A stretch of 32,739 nucleotides of DNA from Gemmatimonadota bacterium (GTDB lineage Bacteria > Gemmatimonadota > Gemmatimonadetes > Longimicrobiales > Gaopeijiaceae): assembly GCA_030550695.1 (NCBI GenBank), contig JAUQOX010000003.1, forward strand, positions 1-32,739. Reading direction: 5' to 3'. How positions within the stretch are numbered: position 1 is the first letter of the stretch; every line of letters begins with the position of its first letter. A model generated the notes under the pieces. That model saw only the letters and a list, made by a program, of their open reading frames with translations. It was not told the DNA's origin and did no database searches. Positions 31,320 through 32,739 of the stretch are shown here, one piece after another. The translations under genes and the position numbers were made by a program.

Positions 31320-32739
31320 ACTCCTCCGTACGGTTTGGGGTGGTCGTTGGGGAGGGGCCTGGGTCGAATGGCTTGTCGCCAATCGGCACGGATCTGGCGA
31401 CGTTGACGGGCAAGCTCCTCCAGCTCTCGCACCAGGGCCTCCTGGCGGGACGGATCCGTCTCCTGGGCCAGGACTTCCCGCAGTTCGTGGGCGTGACGTT
31501 CCAGACGGACCTTTCGCATATGGGCCACCGAATCTTCAAAAACCTTCTGAAGATCGGACAGGCGCCGGCTCTCCTCCATGAGTTCCTGCAAGCGCTGGAC
31601 TGCGACCGGACCCATCCCTGCGGGGGGGGCCGCGAGTTCCGGGTCCGCCACCAGGGCCTGGAAAATCTCCCGATACGCCGGATCCTGAAAATCCTCCGGG
31701 CCCAGGCGCTCCGCAGCCCGATCCACGAAGTCCCTGGCCTGGACCAGGAGCAACAACAGCTCCCGCTCGGCTCCCAGAGACAGGGGCCGGGCCGAGACAA
31801 GGGGGACCGGCGGCCGAGGGAGGCGGGGGGGCCGGGGCGATGCCGAGGGCGGCTGTCCGATCTCACCCTCCAGCGTCTCGCGCCTCACCCCCGTCTTTTC
31901 AGCCACCCGGGCCACATAGAGGTCCCGCAGGGCCGGATCCCGCACGGCCCGCAGGGTGGGCAGAAGCCGGTCCAGTGCACCTCGCAGTTTGGTGAGGGAA
32001 GAAAGATACCGCCGCTCTTCCAGGATTTGCAGCTTGCGGTCCAGCAGGTCCACGGCTCCAGCCAGGGCTTGTTGAATTCCGGAAACTCCTTGCTTCCTCA
32101 CCAGGCTGTCGGGATCCTCGCCCGGCGGAAGGGTCACCACGAGGGGGTGAACCCCCGCCGCCAAGAGGAGGTCCCCCGCGCGGAATGTGGCCCGGAGGCC
32201 GGCGGGGTCGCTGTCGAAGAGAAGGAAGGCACGCCGGCAGTAGCGCGACAGCAGACGGGCCTGTTCCTCGGTGAGGGAGGTCCCCAGGGGCGCCACCACA
32301 TGTTCCACTCCGGCCGCCGCCAAGGACACGGCGTCCATGTAGCCCTCCACCACCAGAACCGCCGCTTCCCGCCGGATGGCATGCTTCGCCCAGGACAAGC
32401 CATAGAGGACCTCGCCCTTTCGGAAGACCGGACTGTCCGGGGAATTCAGATATTTCGGAACCTGGGGTCCCCCCTCCCCCAAAACCCGCCCCCCGAACCC
32501 CACCACCTTCCCCGAGGGGGACTCGATGGGAAAGATGATGCGATTGCGGAAGCGGTCATAGGGATCCTCACCCCCTTCCCTCCGAACCAGGAGGCCCGCT
32601 TCCACGAGGACGTTCTCGTCGAGGCCGTGCTGGGCGGCCGCCGTCCGAAAAGCCTGGCGGTCATCCGGAGCATACCCCAGACCGAAGCGTTCCGCCGTCG
32701 CCTCTCCGATCCCCCTGGAGGCCAGATATTCCCGGGCCC
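31316..32739 (-). CDS. dnaG: DNA primase DnaG (N-terminus beyond the right edge)
   Basis: Frame stays open to the window edge (GYAPDDRQAFRTAAAQHGLDENVLVEAGLLVRREGGEDPYDRFRNRIIFPIESPSGKVVGFGGRVLGEGGPQVPKYLNSPDSPVFRKGEVLYGLSWAKHAIR...VLVVEGYMDAVSLAAAGVEHVVAPLGTSLTEEQARLLSRYCRRAFLLFDSDPAG), the TOPRIM primase core. Zinc-finger N-terminus not in window. Confidence 0.96.
   Translation of the reverse strand, partial: AREYLASRGIGEATAERFGLGYAPDDRQAFRTAAAQHGLDENVLVEAGLLVRREGGEDPYDRFRNRIIFPIESPSGKVVGFGGRVLGEGGPQVPKYLNSPDSPVFRKGEVLYGLSWAKHAIRREAAVLVVEGYMDAVSLAAAGVEHVVAPLGTSLTEEQARLLSRYCRRAFLLFDSDPAGLRATFRAGDLLLAAGVHPLVVTLPPGEDPDSLVRKQGVSGIQQALAGAVDLLDRKLQILEERRYLSSLTKLRGALDRLLPTLRAVRDPALRDLYVARVAEKTGVRRETLEGEIGQPPSASPRPPRLPRPPVPLVSARPLSLGAERELLLLLVQARDFVDRAAERLGPEDFQDPAYREIFQALVADPELAAPPAGMGPVAVQRLQELMEESRRLSDLQKVFEDSVAHMRKVRLERHAHELREVLAQETDPSRQEALVRELEELARQRRQIRADWRQAIRPRPLPNDHPKPYGGV

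Overview
High-GC bacterial chromosomal window. Every gene I can support is on the minus strand, so transcription runs right to left. The content is almost entirely housekeeping: 35 CDS calls (partial at both edges) and one tRNA-Met(CAU). In transcription order: dnaG (partial), a coiled-coil zinc-ribbon protein, recJ, rsmD, coaD, a STAS / anti-sigma kinase / SpoIIE-phosphatase partner-switching module, rsmA (ksgA), a DEDD exonuclease, an MBL-fold hydrolase, a thiolase, a CPBP protease, a 3-hydroxyacyl-CoA dehydrogenase, an acyl-CoA dehydrogenase, glyA, a Minf_1886-like protein, a 67-aa zinc ribbon, nnr, thiL, plsC, eno, ftsB, tRNA-Met, an SDR, an uncharacterised 177-aa protein, a GDPD, tilS, hpt, ftsH, cdaA, exbB, exbD, exbD, tonB and yggS (partial). 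Gene content and a TonB/ExbBDD block suggest a Gemmatimonadota-like or related lineage, but this is a guess without a search. I found no mobile element, CRISPR array, phage gene or defence island, and no convincing new multi-gene system. The best leads are small: a hairpin-rich 227-nt leader with a T-box-like 12-mer upstream of the thiolase, an uncharacterised Cys/His-containing 177-aa protein, a 67-aa zinc ribbon paired with a Minf_1886-like protein, a partner-switching module with no linked sigma factor, and -35 hexamers that contain the stop codon of the preceding gene.
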